Shown here: positions 15,072-23,292 of the stretch, one piece after another | Numbering within the stretch: position 1 is the first letter of the stretch | Layout: every line of letters starts with the position of its first letter | NCBI GenBank assembly: GCA_964512045.1 | Contig: CAZEJK010000021.1 | Coordinates: 1 to 40,415 of the forward strand | Direction of reading: 5' to 3' | Length of the DNA stretch: 40,415 bases | Source of the DNA: CAZEJK01 sp964512045 | GTDB taxonomy: Bacteria; Acidobacteriota; Thermoanaerobaculia; Thermoanaerobaculales; Sulfomarinibacteraceae | Program-made: the position numbers and the translations under genes | Notes under the pieces: model-generated | Told to the model about the DNA's origin: nothing | Databases searched by the model: none | Seen by the model: only the letters and a program-made list of their open reading frames with translations

Positions 15072-17906
15072 TTAGAAAGGTGTGTAGCTCAGGGAAAGAC
15101 CGAATGTCCGGCCGAGCTCCCAGATGCGGCTCACGGCGCCGGTCCACTCGTACGTCTCGTTGGTCAGATTGCTCGCCGTGAACTTGACGCCGAGGCCAGG
15201 CGCCAGGCCTTCCAGGCTCTGCCGCCAGACGAAGTCGAGCGTGCCGATCGGCTCCTCGAGCACGTCGGGCATCCCGAACGCACCGGCCTCGTAGATCTTC
15301 TCGCCGGTGTAGTTGTACAGCAGGCGCGTCGTCGTGCCCCACACCGGCTGCGACCACTCCAGGATCAGGTTGTACACCGTGTCCGGCTGCCCCACGAGAG
15401 GCCGCGTGTCGTTGGTGACGATGAAGTTCTCGTCGCCGACGGAGATCTCGGACTCCACGTAGGTGTAGTTCAGCTGCGCCACGAACGGTCGCAGCGACTC
15501 CGACAGGAAGCCGAGGTCGCGGCGGAACTCGAGCTCGAAGCCGTAGTTCTCCGCCTCGCCGACGTTCTGCCAGGTGGACTCCAGCTCGGTGGCAAGAAAC
15601 AGGGTGCGCTCGATCGGGTTGACGAAGTCCTTGTAGAAGAGGCTCGCGGCGACCACTCCGAAGCTGGAGGGGAACCACTCGTAGCGCAGGTCGAAGCTGC
15701 GGATCGTGGCGCTGGTCAGGTCGGGGTTGCCGACTGCGGAGCGGCCACCCACCACATCGGTGAACGAGAACGGCGCCAGCTCACGGAACTCGGGGCGGTT
15801 CACGGTCTCGGAGACCGCAGCGCGCAGGTTCGCCTCATCGCTGAGCTTGTAGACCAACGACAGTGACGGCATCAGGTCGTCGTCGTCCAGGGTGGAGATC
15901 ACGGGATCCGCACTCACGTTGAACGGGTCGAAGGTCCGCACCTGCTGCTCCGACTGCTCGGTGCGGACACCACCGGTGAACCGCCAGCGGCCAACTGTGG
16001 CATCTGCCATGACGTAGAACGCCGCCACCTCATGGAAAGCGCTGTAAGTGTCCGTGGCTCGGGTCTCCTCACGCAGCTCGAACAGGTCGGGTGCGATGTT
16101 CTCTGCCGTCAGGAGCTGCTCGGGCATCAGGGTCCGGTCGAGCTGATTGATGTCGTCGCCGAAGTTGAAGCGGAAGCGGCGCGAGGCGAAGTCACGAGTG
16201 CGATCGGTGTACGCACCACCGAGCTTCACGCTCCCGTACCAGCTCCCCGTGGAGAAGAACTGCTCCCAGTCGACAGCGTACTCGTCGATCTGATCTTCGA
16301 GGTCGTTGTAGAGCAGAAAGGCGCTTTGACTCTCCTGGGCCAGGATGTAGCGAGCTCCCTCAAGCCGGTAGAGGGACTCGCGCAGGTTCTCGTCCTGGGT
16401 GGCCTCGGAGTAGGTGGCTCGCCACTCCAGCAGGCCACCGCCGCCGACGTTTTCGAAGAAGTGCTCGCCGGCCAGCTGAGTGGAGAGGATCTCCTCGTTC
16501 TTGTGGCGCACCCGGTAGTTCCGCTCATCAGTGGCGTTGTCGGCGTTGAAGCCCTCGAAGAAGCGGGTCTCCGAAGCGGCGTCCTCATTGCGCATGGTGC
16601 GAAGCTGGACCTTGTGGTTCTGCCCCAGGCGCAGGTTGAAGTTGCCCACCAGACCCTGGCGGACGCTCTCGGAGTCCGTCACCATGTCGTAGTCCCGATT
16701 GACCACGAGGCCGGCCGAGCCGCCTGCCGAAAAGATCGTGCGGTCCTCCTCGACATGCCCGTACCCCTGGGAGTTGGTTGCTGAGAGCACCATTCCGACG
16801 GGGCCGTAGGTGGCGCCGTAGGTCAGTGCCACGCTGCCGCCGAACGGCGCGTCGTCGAACTGGCTGTCGAGATACGTCGGTGTGGCGTTGTTCGCTGTCC
16901 AGTCGCCGATGAGCGCCTCGCCGAACGCCTCGAGCTCCGCGTCCGTGAACCCCCCCGGCAGGAACGGGTTCGCTCGCGTCAGCTTCTGGCCCGGAATCAC
17001 CCCGGGCAGGGGCTGACCGTTGCCGCTCCCGAAGAAGCCGAGACCGTCCCCGTACTCGCCGAACGCCTCGCCGGTGGTGATCGAGTTGGATGATGCGCCG
17101 AGCTTCACCTCGAGCGACGGCTGCACGGGGAAGTCGAGCGTCTCGAGCTCCACCAGACCGGCGGCGAAGTCGCCAGGCTTGTCCGGGCGGTACGACTTGG
17201 ACACTCGCACCGTGTCGAGCAGGCCAGCCGGGAACAGGTCGAGTGGCACGACCTTCTTGTCGAACTCGGTGGTCGGCAGGCGCGAGCCGTTGAGCGACGT
17301 GTTCGAGTAGCGCTCGCCGAGCCCGCGGACGTACACGTACTTGCCGCCCTGCACAGAGATACCGGTCACGCGCTTGACCGCGTCGGCGGCATCGGAGCCC
17401 GTGTCCTTCGACATCTCCTCGGTGCCGATCATATCCGAGATCTGCGCGGCGTTCTTGCGCTGTGCCAGCAACGCTGCTTCGGTAGACGCCTCGGCGGTGG
17501 CCACCACCTCGATCTCGTCGGTGAACGCGGCGCCGGCGCCCTCGGAGCCATCCTCAGGCAGGACCTCGCCCGAGCTGGGCAGGAGCACCACGGCGAAGTC
17601 GGCGACGCCGCCGGCTGTCACGTTCACCTCGGACACCCGTTGCGGCTCGTAGCCGTCCTTGGTGACCTCGACAGTGTAGGCGCCGGCCGGCGCCGTGGCG
17701 ACGAACGAGCCGCCGAGGTCGGTCGTCGTCTGGATGTCGGCGCCCTCGACGATGACGGTGGCGCCACGGATCGGTTGACCGGTGAGACCGTCGACAACGA
17801 CGCCGCTGACGGTTCCGTCCTGCGCGTTGGCGGGGGTCGCCGGCGCGAGCAGAGCGATGGCCGCCACAGCCATCGCGATCAGCAACAGGTGCGGTGTGCT
17901 GCGCAT
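15072..17906 (-). CDS. TonB-dependent outer-membrane receptor with CarboxypepD_reg-like domain
   Basis: Outer-membrane active transporter of 944 aa. Order: signal peptide (1-29, ending ATPANAQ); a CarboxypepD_reg-like beta-sandwich (about 31-105, TVSGVVVDGLTGQPIRGATV); a plug domain (about 130-260) with DAADAVKRVTGISVQ and YVYVRGLGERYSNTSLNGSR; then a 22-strand-type barrel ending in the aromatic LSLSYTPF. The plug's VRGLGERY signature belongs to a large subfamily not tied to iron. ATG 17906 has AAGGAG about nine bases upstream; the longer reading frame up to 18683 overlaps the neighbouring gene and lacks a signal peptide. The substrate is unknown. Energy could come from a TonB-like protein such as the one encoded at 30.3 kb, but that pairing is speculative. 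Confidence 0.9.
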   Translation of the reverse strand: MRSTPHLLLIAMAVAAIALLAPATPANAQDGTVSGVVVDGLTGQPIRGATVIVEGADIQTTTDLGGSFVATAPAGAYTVEVTKDGYEPQRVSEVNVTAGGVADFAVVLLPSSGEVLPEDGSEGAGAAFTDEIEVVATAEASTEAALLAQRKNAAQISDMIGTEEMSKDTGSDAADAVKRVTGISVQGGKYVYVRGLGERYSNTSLNGSRLPTTEFDKKVVPLDLFPAGLLDTVRVSKSYRPDKPGDFAAGLVELETLDFPVQPSLEVKLGASSNSITTGEAFGEYGDGLGFFGSGNGQPLPGVIPGQKLTRANPFLPGGFTDAELEAFGEALIGDWTANNATPTYLDSQFDDAPFGGSVALTYGATYGPVGMVLSATNSQGYGHVEEDRTIFSAGGSAGLVVNRDYDMVTDSESVRQGLVGNFNLRLGQNHKVQLRTMRNEDAASETRFFEGFNADNATDERNYRVRHKNEEILSTQLAGEHFFENVGGGGLLEWRATYSEATQDENLRESLYRLEGARYILAQESQSAFLLYNDLEDQIDEYAVDWEQFFSTGSWYGSVKLGGAYTDRTRDFASRRFRFNFGDDINQLDRTLMPEQLLTAENIAPDLFELREETRATDTYSAFHEVAAFYVMADATVGRWRFTGGVRTEQSEQQVRTFDPFNVSADPVISTLDDDDLMPSLSLVYKLSDEANLRAAVSETVNRPEFRELAPFSFTDVVGGRSAVGNPDLTSATIRSFDLRYEWFPSSFGVVAASLFYKDFVNPIERTLFLATELESTWQNVGEAENYGFELEFRRDLGFLSESLRPFVAQLNYTYVESEISVGDENFIVTNDTRPLVGQPDTVYNLILEWSQPVWGTTTRLLYNYTGEKIYEAGAFGMPDVLEEPIGTLDFVWRQSLEGLAPGLGVKFTASNLTNETYEWTGAVSRIWELGRTFGLSLSYTPF

Positions 17907-18085
17907 ACAGTTTCTCCTTCTCGTCGTCCCTATTTTGGTGTTCCCGTTGTGTGCGTACCGGCGAGGCTCAAGGTGACGATGCTGCAGCAGCTCGCCTGTG
18001 CGGTGCCTGTCGGCCGCGCTCTCCATCCCGCGCCGATCACAACCCGTCCGGATGAACTCGAGAACAGACTGGAGTGAAGCTGGTG

Positions 18086-19699
18086 TTAATTCACGGAGGT
18101 ATGGGGACGGCTGGCGAGGTGCAGCCACAGGTCCTCGACACTGCCGAGCTCCGGTGCTCCAGACGGGCGAGCCAGCAGGGCGCCGCAACCCGGGAAGCCG
18201 GTCTCCGCCGTCATCCGCGTCGGCACGAGGTCCGGCCGCGACGACTCGCATGCGGAGGTATACCCCGCGGAAAGCTGGATGTGCAGCGTGTCCGGAGACC
18301 GGCCTACGGTTGTGGTGGCCACCACCGGCCGGCCGGCCACCTCCAGGTCGGCAAGGACATGGGCGGCGCGCCGCAGGAGCCGTGCAACGTCGTCTGGCGT
18401 GCTCGCACTGGTCTCGTCCCGGGCCTCGAGGTGCGCCTGACCACCAGAGCAGGTCACCTGCACGGTACCGTCTCGGCCCACGGCGACGCCGTGCTTGGAC
18501 AGCCATCGAGGCAGTCGCACAGCCGTGTGCACCGGTCGGAGCTCGTAGGGAGAGACGACCATGAGCGCAGCGGCGTGGTCTTCGCTGAACCGGACCCAAC
18601 CCGTCACGGCGTCTCCGACGACGAGGCCCAGTCGATGGATGCCGCTCCGAGCCGTTTGCTCTGCCCCCGGCGAGTAGCCCCACTGGTCAGGGCCGGTCAG
18701 CGTCGCACCTCGCCGGTATCCGTCGACAGCCGGGTCGCCGATGAGGAGAAGGTCCACCGGGGTTCGCTCGCCCAGCACGGCGGCGGCCCGTTGAGCATAG
18801 GCGAGCGCACGCTCCGCCTGATCGAGGTAGGTCTCAGGACCGATGCCGCTTCGTGGCTCGATCCAGATGTCGGCGAGCCTCGCTGCATCCGGCGATCCTG
18901 GCCACCGCCCGATCTTCTCCAGAGCCGGAGCCGCATCTGCCGGCTCGAGCAGCACGGGCTCGAGTGGCCCGATGTACAGCGTGACCGAGCCGAGCGTGGG
19001 ATGCAGGTCCAACAGGCGGCACCAGAGCGAGCTGTTGGGAGCAACGGTCGTCGTGAGCACCGGGTCGTCGAGCCGAAACCACTCCCCTGGGGCAACAGCG
19101 GACGGTGTGGCGTTTTCCACCAGAAGCCGGTTGTACGCTCGGTGGCCGTCGGCTGTCGCATCTACCGATACCGCCCGCAGCGCGAGCTGGCCGTCTTCGC
19201 CCACGCGGCGAGACCAGGAGAGCGCTGGCAGCCCGTCCTCGGACCGATTGCCAGCTGTGACGGCGCCGTCGCTCGCAACCAGACGCACGATCCTGGACCG
19301 AAGAATCGGGGCTCCGATGGAAAGCTCAAACACCGGTGTGCCGATCCGCTGATGGCCCCACAGGACCGTTCCCACGCGTCGCGTGCTGGGCAGCGGAGAG
19401 GAGGCGTTTCCACGCGTTCCATCAGAAGCGAGGCAGGGCGTGACGTGGACGAGCACATTGCGAGCCTCGCCAGGCCATCTGGGCAGCCAGTCTCGAACAC
19501 GATCGGCCCCGGCGCCCCCGAGGGAGACGACGACTGCGCGAGGGGTGTCGGAGGCCGTGGGGGGCACGGACGCCCTGGTGTCGCAACCACCGTTCAGGAC
19601 CAGGAGACAAGCGGTTGCGGCGATGGCCGAGCGCCCTCTGCTGTGAGGCGTGCTACGGCGACGCGGTGCTGTCTGCTGGGGTCTCTGTACCGAGCACAC
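18086..19699 (-). CDS. Putative lipoprotein, degenerate alkaline-phosphatase-superfamily fold
   Basis: About 537 aa from a GTG at 19699; no ATG gives a sensible N-terminus, and the start overlaps the cyclophilin gene by 47 bp. An Arg-rich n-region, a hydrophobic core (24-36) and LNGGC suggest a lipoprotein. The scaffold follows type I phosphodiesterase / nucleotide-pyrophosphatase proteins: an opening strand AVVVSLGGAGADRV, a helix then VDLLLIGDPAVDGYRR, then ALMVVSPYELRPVHTAVRL, and GFPGCGALLARP near the end. In active members the matching places hold a strand-end Asp, a Gly-His, Ser-Asp-His-Gly and a His-Gly; here these read Gly, Arg-Arg, Ser-Pro-Tyr-Glu and Phe-Pro-Gly. The nucleophile region is not recognisable either. 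It would be catalytically dead. The family call is by eye and needs a profile search. Confidence 0.55.
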   Translation of the reverse strand: MCSVQRPQQTAPRRRSTPHSRGRSAIAATACLLVLNGGCDTRASVPPTASDTPRAVVVSLGGAGADRVRDWLPRWPGEARNVLVHVTPCLASDGTRGNASSPLPSTRRVGTVLWGHQRIGTPVFELSIGAPILRSRIVRLVASDGAVTAGNRSEDGLPALSWSRRVGEDGQLALRAVSVDATADGHRAYNRLLVENATPSAVAPGEWFRLDDPVLTTTVAPNSSLWCRLLDLHPTLGSVTLYIGPLEPVLLEPADAAPALEKIGRWPGSPDAARLADIWIEPRSGIGPETYLDQAERALAYAQRAAAVLGERTPVDLLLIGDPAVDGYRRGATLTGPDQWGYSPGAEQTARSGIHRLGLVVGDAVTGWVRFSEDHAAALMVVSPYELRPVHTAVRLPRWLSKHGVAVGRDGTVQVTCSGGQAHLEARDETSASTPDDVARLLRRAAHVLADLEVAGRPVVATTTVGRSPDTLHIQLSAGYTSACESSRPDLVPTRMTAETGFPGCGALLARPSGAPELGSVEDLWLHLASRPHTSVN

Positions 19700-20282
19700 G
19701 CATCGACTCGATGACCACTGGCTTGACGGGAACGTTTTGCATCGGCGCGGTTGAGCCGTCGGGTTGGGTTCCTGTGGCGTTCCCGGTGGGGACTGCCGCA
19801 ATCGCGTCCACCACGTCCATGCCCTCGACAACCCGTGCGAACACGCAGTAGCCGTAGGCGCCCGGTCGTGCGGCGGTGAAGTCGAGGCGGGAGTTGTCGC
19901 CCAGGTTGATGAAGAACTGGCAGGTGGCCGAGTGCGGCGCGCGCGTCCGTGCCATGGCCACAGTACCGCGGACGTTGCTCAAGCCGTTGTCGGCCTCGTT
20001 GGGAATCGGGTCTCGGGTCGGCTTCCTCGCGAGCTCGGCGGTGAACCCGCCACCCTGAATCATGAACCCTGGAATCACACGGTGGAACACCGTGCCGCCA
20101 TAGAACTCGTCCTCGACATACGCGAGGAAGCTCTCGACGGTCTTCGGGGCAGCGCCTGGATCGAGCTCGATCGTGATCGTGCCGAGGTTGGTGCGGACCT
20201 CGACCTGTGGTGCGGCCGGCGTCACTGGGGACGCTGGTGCTGCGACCAGTGCGGCCATGACGAGGAGCAGGACAACGGTCAT
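19653..20282 (-). CDS. ppiA: Periplasmic cyclophilin-type peptidyl-prolyl isomerase
   Basis: PpiA-like folding catalyst of 209 aa with a signal peptide (about 1-19, TVVLLLVMAALVAAPASP). The cyclophilin domain (about 27-198) shows the core motifs YGGTVFHRVIPGFMIQGGGF, GTVAMART, SATCQFFINLGDN and YCVFARVVEGMDVVDAI. The catalytic Arg in FHRVIPGFMIQGG and the Gln/Phe pair in CQFFIN are present. The Trp of the cyclosporin-binding site in the human enzyme is replaced (DFTAARPGAYGYCVFARV), as is common in bacterial forms. GGAGGA sits just upstream of ATG 20282. It is divergent from the anti-sigma kinase gene across about 106 bp and overlaps the following lipoprotein gene. Confidence 0.92.
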   Translation of the reverse strand: MTVVLLLVMAALVAAPASPVTPAAPQVEVRTNLGTITIELDPGAAPKTVESFLAYVEDEFYGGTVFHRVIPGFMIQGGGFTAELARKPTRDPIPNEADNGLSNVRGTVAMARTRAPHSATCQFFINLGDNSRLDFTAARPGAYGYCVFARVVEGMDVVDAIAAVPTGNATGTQPDGSTAPMQNVPVKPVVIESMRVLGTETPADSTASP

Positions 20283-20368
20283 GACGATCCTCCGGAGAGA
20301 TGTCGACTTCGCTGTCGAAGCCTACCAGCTTCCGATCGCGCGCGGAAGCGGGAGGAGGCATCGCGTGT

Positions 20369-20377
20369 TGCTATAAT
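20369..20377 (+). promoter_or_regulatory. Extended -10 promoter, near-leaderless
   Basis: TGCTATAAT is a perfect extended -10 (TG-n-TATAAT). No good -35 is present, which extended -10 promoters do not need. The expected transcription start (about 20384) is only about five bases before ATG 20389, too close for a Shine-Dalgarno site in the transcript. Confidence 0.55.
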
Positions 20378-20388
20378 CCGTGATCGCC

Positions 20389-20877
20389 ATGCAACGAGAC
20401 GTGTTTTGTGTCGCCGAGGTACCGCAGCTGGTTCTTGCCAGCGAGTACGATGGTATCGAGCTGGTGGAGCGCGTGGTGACCGACCTGGTGCACCGGCGCG
20501 GTTGGGGGGGGGACGAGGAGCGACAGGCGCTGACGACGGCGGCCCGCGAGGCTGTGGCGAACGCGATCCGGCATGGCAACGGACCGGGGAGCGACCAGCC
20601 GATCCGGCTGGAGGTGGAGACCTCGCCGGACGGCACGGAGGTCTTCCTGCGCGTGACGGATCACGGGCCGGGGTTCGACCCGACCGCGGTCCCCGATCCC
20701 ACGGCCCCGGAGAATTTACTCCGGCCGTCTGGCCGCGGTATCTTCTATATGAGGCAGCTCATGGACAGCGTCGAGTTCGCACACGGTGTGGACGGTGGAA
20801 CGGTTGTCACAATGTCACTTCGGGCCAAGAGCCCTGGGAACTCTCCAGTGGAAGCTGAAGGCAGAAAGGAGCGCTGA
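20389..20877 (+). CDS. RsbW-like anti-sigma-factor serine kinase
   Basis: GHKL-fold ATP-binding protein of 162 aa, the kinase half of a partner-switching module. It would bind and inhibit a sigma factor (or another effector) and phosphorylate its STAS antagonist. The HATPase fold shows the N box TTAAREAVANAIRHGN, the G1 box VTDHGPGFDPTAVPD and the G2-like GRGIFYMRQLMDSVEF. The preceding extended -10 element favours ATG 20389 over the GTG at 20380. The STAS antagonist starts 3 bp after its stop. No sigma factor or PP2C phosphatase is encoded nearby, so its target must lie elsewhere. Confidence 0.87.
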   Translation: MQRDVFCVAEVPQLVLASEYDGIELVERVVTDLVHRRGWGGDEERQALTTAAREAVANAIRHGNGPGSDQPIRLEVETSPDGTEVFLRVTDHGPGFDPTAVPDPTAPENLLRPSGRGIFYMRQLMDSVEFAHGVDGGTVVTMSLRAKSPGNSPVEAEGRKER

Positions 20878-20880
20878 GGT

Positions 20881-21219
20881 ATGAAAAGCGAAGTCAGAGA
20901 CGAGGGTGGCGTCAGGATTATCGGGCTCAAGGGGAAGATCACCATCGGGAGCGGGGATGTGCAGCTCCGTGACGTCATCCACGCGGCGGTGGATGCGGGC
21001 CAGACCAAGATTCTTCTAGATCTCGCCGGTGTGACGGCGATGGACTCTTCCGGCATCGGTGAGATGGTGGCATCGTACACCACGGTGACCAACCGTGGTG
21101 GTCAGCTCAAGCTGTCTCGGCTGTCACCGAAGATCAATGACATCTTGCAGGTGACGCAGCTCATCACGGTCTTCGAGGTGTACGACTCGGTTGACGAGGC
21201 CGTGCAGAGCTTCAGTTGA
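20881..21219 (+). CDS. STAS-domain anti-sigma-factor antagonist
   Basis: Small cytoplasmic protein of 112 aa, the SpoIIAA/RsbV-type partner of the kinase encoded just upstream. The single STAS domain spans nearly the whole protein. The phosphorylatable serine is in VTAMDSSGIGEMVASY, and the strand KILLDLAGV precedes it as expected. Unphosphorylated protein would bind the kinase and free its target. AAGGAG lies 15 bases upstream of ATG 20881. The gene is convergent with the receiver-domain gene after 199 bp. Confidence 0.9.
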   Translation: MKSEVRDEGGVRIIGLKGKITIGSGDVQLRDVIHAAVDAGQTKILLDLAGVTAMDSSGIGEMVASYTTVTNRGGQLKLSRLSPKINDILQVTQLITVFEVYDSVDEAVQSFS

Positions 21220-21260
21220 GCTGACTGTGGGATGGAGGCTCGGGAGCATCCCTTTCGAGC

Positions 21261-21278
21261 TGCCTGTAGCTGCAGGCA
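21261..21278. terminator. Weak hairpin between convergent genes
   Basis: A 6-bp stem TGCCTG / CAGGCA with a 6-nt loop lies 42 bases after the STAS gene, in the gap shared with the convergent receiver gene. There is no T-tract, so termination here is uncertain. Confidence 0.2.
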
Positions 21279-21418
21279 TGGACACACCAATCGAGCGGAG
21301 CCGGCTCCAACGCGGGCCGGCGACGTTCATCTCTCTGCATCGGCGCCGTGACAGCCCGGCGGCTGCTCGGGAGCCGTCGGCGATGTGACGGCGACGGAAC
21401 CGTTCCGGTCGTTTATCG

Positions 21419-21802
21419 TCAGAGATCGAAGTACTTGCCAAGACGCTGCTTGAGGTCGTCCGGATCGATTGGCTTGGGAAGGAACTCGTCCGCCTGATAG
21501 GTGGTCAGCGACTCGTGCTGCCATCGGCGGCTCTTGTATACGGCCGTGGTCAAGAACAGCACAGGTCGGGTGTCGCTGGTGTCCTCGCTCAGCTTCGTGG
21601 CCGTCTGGAAACCGTCCTGCTTCGGCATCAGGAGGTCCATCACGATCAGCTGTGGCCTGTGCACCTCGGCCAGCACGAGCGCCTCCTCGCCGTCGTGGGC
21701 CTCGATCACCTCGATCTGCAGGCTCTCGAACACCTCGCGCAGCACGACCCGGAAGATCTTGTTGTCGTCTGCGATCAGGACGCGCTGCAGCGTTCTCGCC
21801 AT
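21419..21802 (-). CDS. Single-domain response regulator (receiver only)
   Basis: CheY/DivK-like protein of 127 aa with no output domain. The receiver has the acidic pair in VLIADDNKIFR, phospho-acceptor Asp in LIVMDLLMPKQDGF, the switch Thr in LFLTTAVYKSRRW and Lys in FLPKPIDPDDL. The longer reading frame up to 22231 overlaps the NtrC gene; ATG 21802 is preceded by a strong GGGAGGT. It lies 116 bp after the sigma-54 activator gene on the same strand, so the PDZ sensor kinase upstream could phosphorylate both. It may act as a phosphate sink, a branch in the relay or a regulator of a protein partner. Confidence 0.9.
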   Translation of the reverse strand: MARTLQRVLIADDNKIFRVVLREVFESLQIEVIEAHDGEEALVLAEVHRPQLIVMDLLMPKQDGFQTATKLSEDTSDTRPVLFLTTAVYKSRRWQHESLTTYQADEFLPKPIDPDDLKQRLGKYFDL

Positions 21803-21918
21803 TCTACCTCCCTGCAGGTGCATTGTAGCGAACTTCCATTCTACCGTTACGGCCCGCCGCAGGTCGAGCACCGCTCCGACGGCCGTACGCTGTGGACCGC
21901 CCAGCCACGGGCGCGTCT

Positions 21919-23292
21919 TCAGCCTTCGTGACCGACATCGAGCCGTCGGATCATCTCGTTCAGAGTCGTCGGACTGATGGAGAGGAGACGAGCGGCCTGC
22001 CGCTGGACTCCATCCGCTTCCTCCAGTGCTGCTCGGATCAGCCGCCGCTGGTAGTCGGCCACCGCCGCTTTGAAGTCGATACCATCGCGTCCGACCTCCT
22101 CTACGAGACGCGGCGACGAGCTGGTGTCGCGGAGCGGCGGAGGAAGAAGGTCCATTCCGATGGTCGTGCTGCGGCACAGGACCACCGCACGTTCGACAAC
22201 GTTCTCGAGCTCGCGAACATTGCCGGGCCACGCGTACGACACGATCGCATCCATCGCGTCGGTGTCGAAGCCCTCCACCGTTCGGTTGTTCTCCTCGGCG
22301 TAGGTGCGGAGGAAATGGGTCGCGAGGATTGGAACATCTTCACGGCGTTCCCGGAGTGGCGGGAGCTCGATCGAGATCACGTTGAGCCTGTAGAACAGGT
22401 CCTCCCGAAACCGGCCTGCCTGGACCTCGTCCCAGAGGTTCACGTTGGTCGCAGAGATGAAACGGACGTCCACCGACAGCGGCGAAACGCTCCCCACCCG
22501 GCAGAACTCTCGCTCCTGGATCACTCGCAGTAGCTTGGTCTGGGTGTCCGGGGAGATGGTCCCCACCTCGTCGAGGAAGAGAGTGCCTTCATGGGCAGCT
22601 TCGAACAGACCGCGCTTGCTCGCGACTGCGCCAGTGAAGGCGCCCTTGACGTGACCGAACAAGGTCGACTCGAGCAGGTCCGCAGGGATCGCGCTCGTAT
22701 GCACCGGGATGAACGGCTTGTCGGTGCGAGGGCTGAGGCGGTGGATGGCGCGCGCGACCAGCTCCTTGCCGGTACCAGACTCACCGACGACCAGGATATT
22801 CGACCGTGCCGGCGCCGCTCGGCGGACCAGCTCGAACACCTCCTGCATCGCGCGCGAGGTGCCGATGATCTCGCCCATCCCCTCCAGCCGGCTCCTCAAC
22901 CGGAGGTTCTCGGCCTGGAGGTGCCGCCGCTCCAGCGCTTGACGGATGATGTGCAGCACTTCCTCGTGCTTGAACGGCTTGGGAACGTAGTGGAAGGCGC
23001 CGAGTCGCATCGCCTCGATGGCGCTTTCAACCGAGGAGTAGGCAGTCATCATGATCACCGGGATGTGGGGGTCGATGGCCTTGATCTTCGGAAGAACCTC
23101 GAGCCCGGACGTGTCCGGGAGCATGATGTCGAGCAGGACCAGGTCCACCTCCTCCTCACCGAGAACAGCGATCGCTTCCGTCGCCGATGCGGCGGAGTGG
23201 GTGACGTAGCCGTGCTGCTCGAGAAGCGTGCTCAGGACGTCGCGCAGGACGGGCTCGTCGTCGACGATCAGGACTCGGTCGATGCCTGCCAT
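21919..23292 (-). CDS. NtrC-type sigma-54-dependent response regulator
   Basis: Enhancer-binding activator of 457 aa that remodels sigma-54 RNA polymerase. Receiver (5-118) with VDDEP, Asp55 in LVLLDIMLPDTSGL and Lys in YVPKPFKHEE. AAA+ domain (about 140-370) with Walker A GESGTGKE, the sigma-54 contact loop GAFTGA, Walker B GTLFLDEVGT and the arginine-finger region FREDLFYRLNVI. The C-terminal Fis-type helix-turn-helix (about 410-457) reads VQRQAARLLSISPTTLNEMI. It overlaps the sensor kinase gene by 25 bp. Targets are unknown; I saw no convincing -24/-12 element in the window. Confidence 0.94.
   Translation of the reverse strand: MAGIDRVLIVDDEPVLRDVLSTLLEQHGYVTHSAASATEAIAVLGEEEVDLVLLDIMLPDTSGLEVLPKIKAIDPHIPVIMMTAYSSVESAIEAMRLGAFHYVPKPFKHEEVLHIIRQALERRHLQAENLRLRSRLEGMGEIIGTSRAMQEVFELVRRAAPARSNILVVGESGTGKELVARAIHRLSPRTDKPFIPVHTSAIPADLLESTLFGHVKGAFTGAVASKRGLFEAAHEGTLFLDEVGTISPDTQTKLLRVIQEREFCRVGSVSPLSVDVRFISATNVNLWDEVQAGRFREDLFYRLNVISIELPPLRERREDVPILATHFLRTYAEENNRTVEGFDTDAMDAIVSYAWPGNVRELENVVERAVVLCRSTTIGMDLLPPPLRDTSSSPRLVEEVGRDGIDFKAAVADYQRRLIRAALEEADGVQRQAARLLSISPTTLNEMIRRLDVGHEG

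Noticed and set aside
13403..15181. 592-codon plus-strand open frame opposite the beta-helix gene
   Set aside because: Antisense to a gene with signal peptide and ribosome site; the peptide is Val/Asp/Glu-rich with no recognisable family.
17907..18085. Pho box upstream of the TonB receptor
   Set aside because: No pair of CTGTCAT-like half-sites at 11-base spacing could be found in the gap.
17907..18683. N-terminal extension of the TonB receptor reading frame
   Set aside because: It overlaps the lipoprotein gene, lacks a signal peptide and has no ribosome site; the start at 17906 has both.
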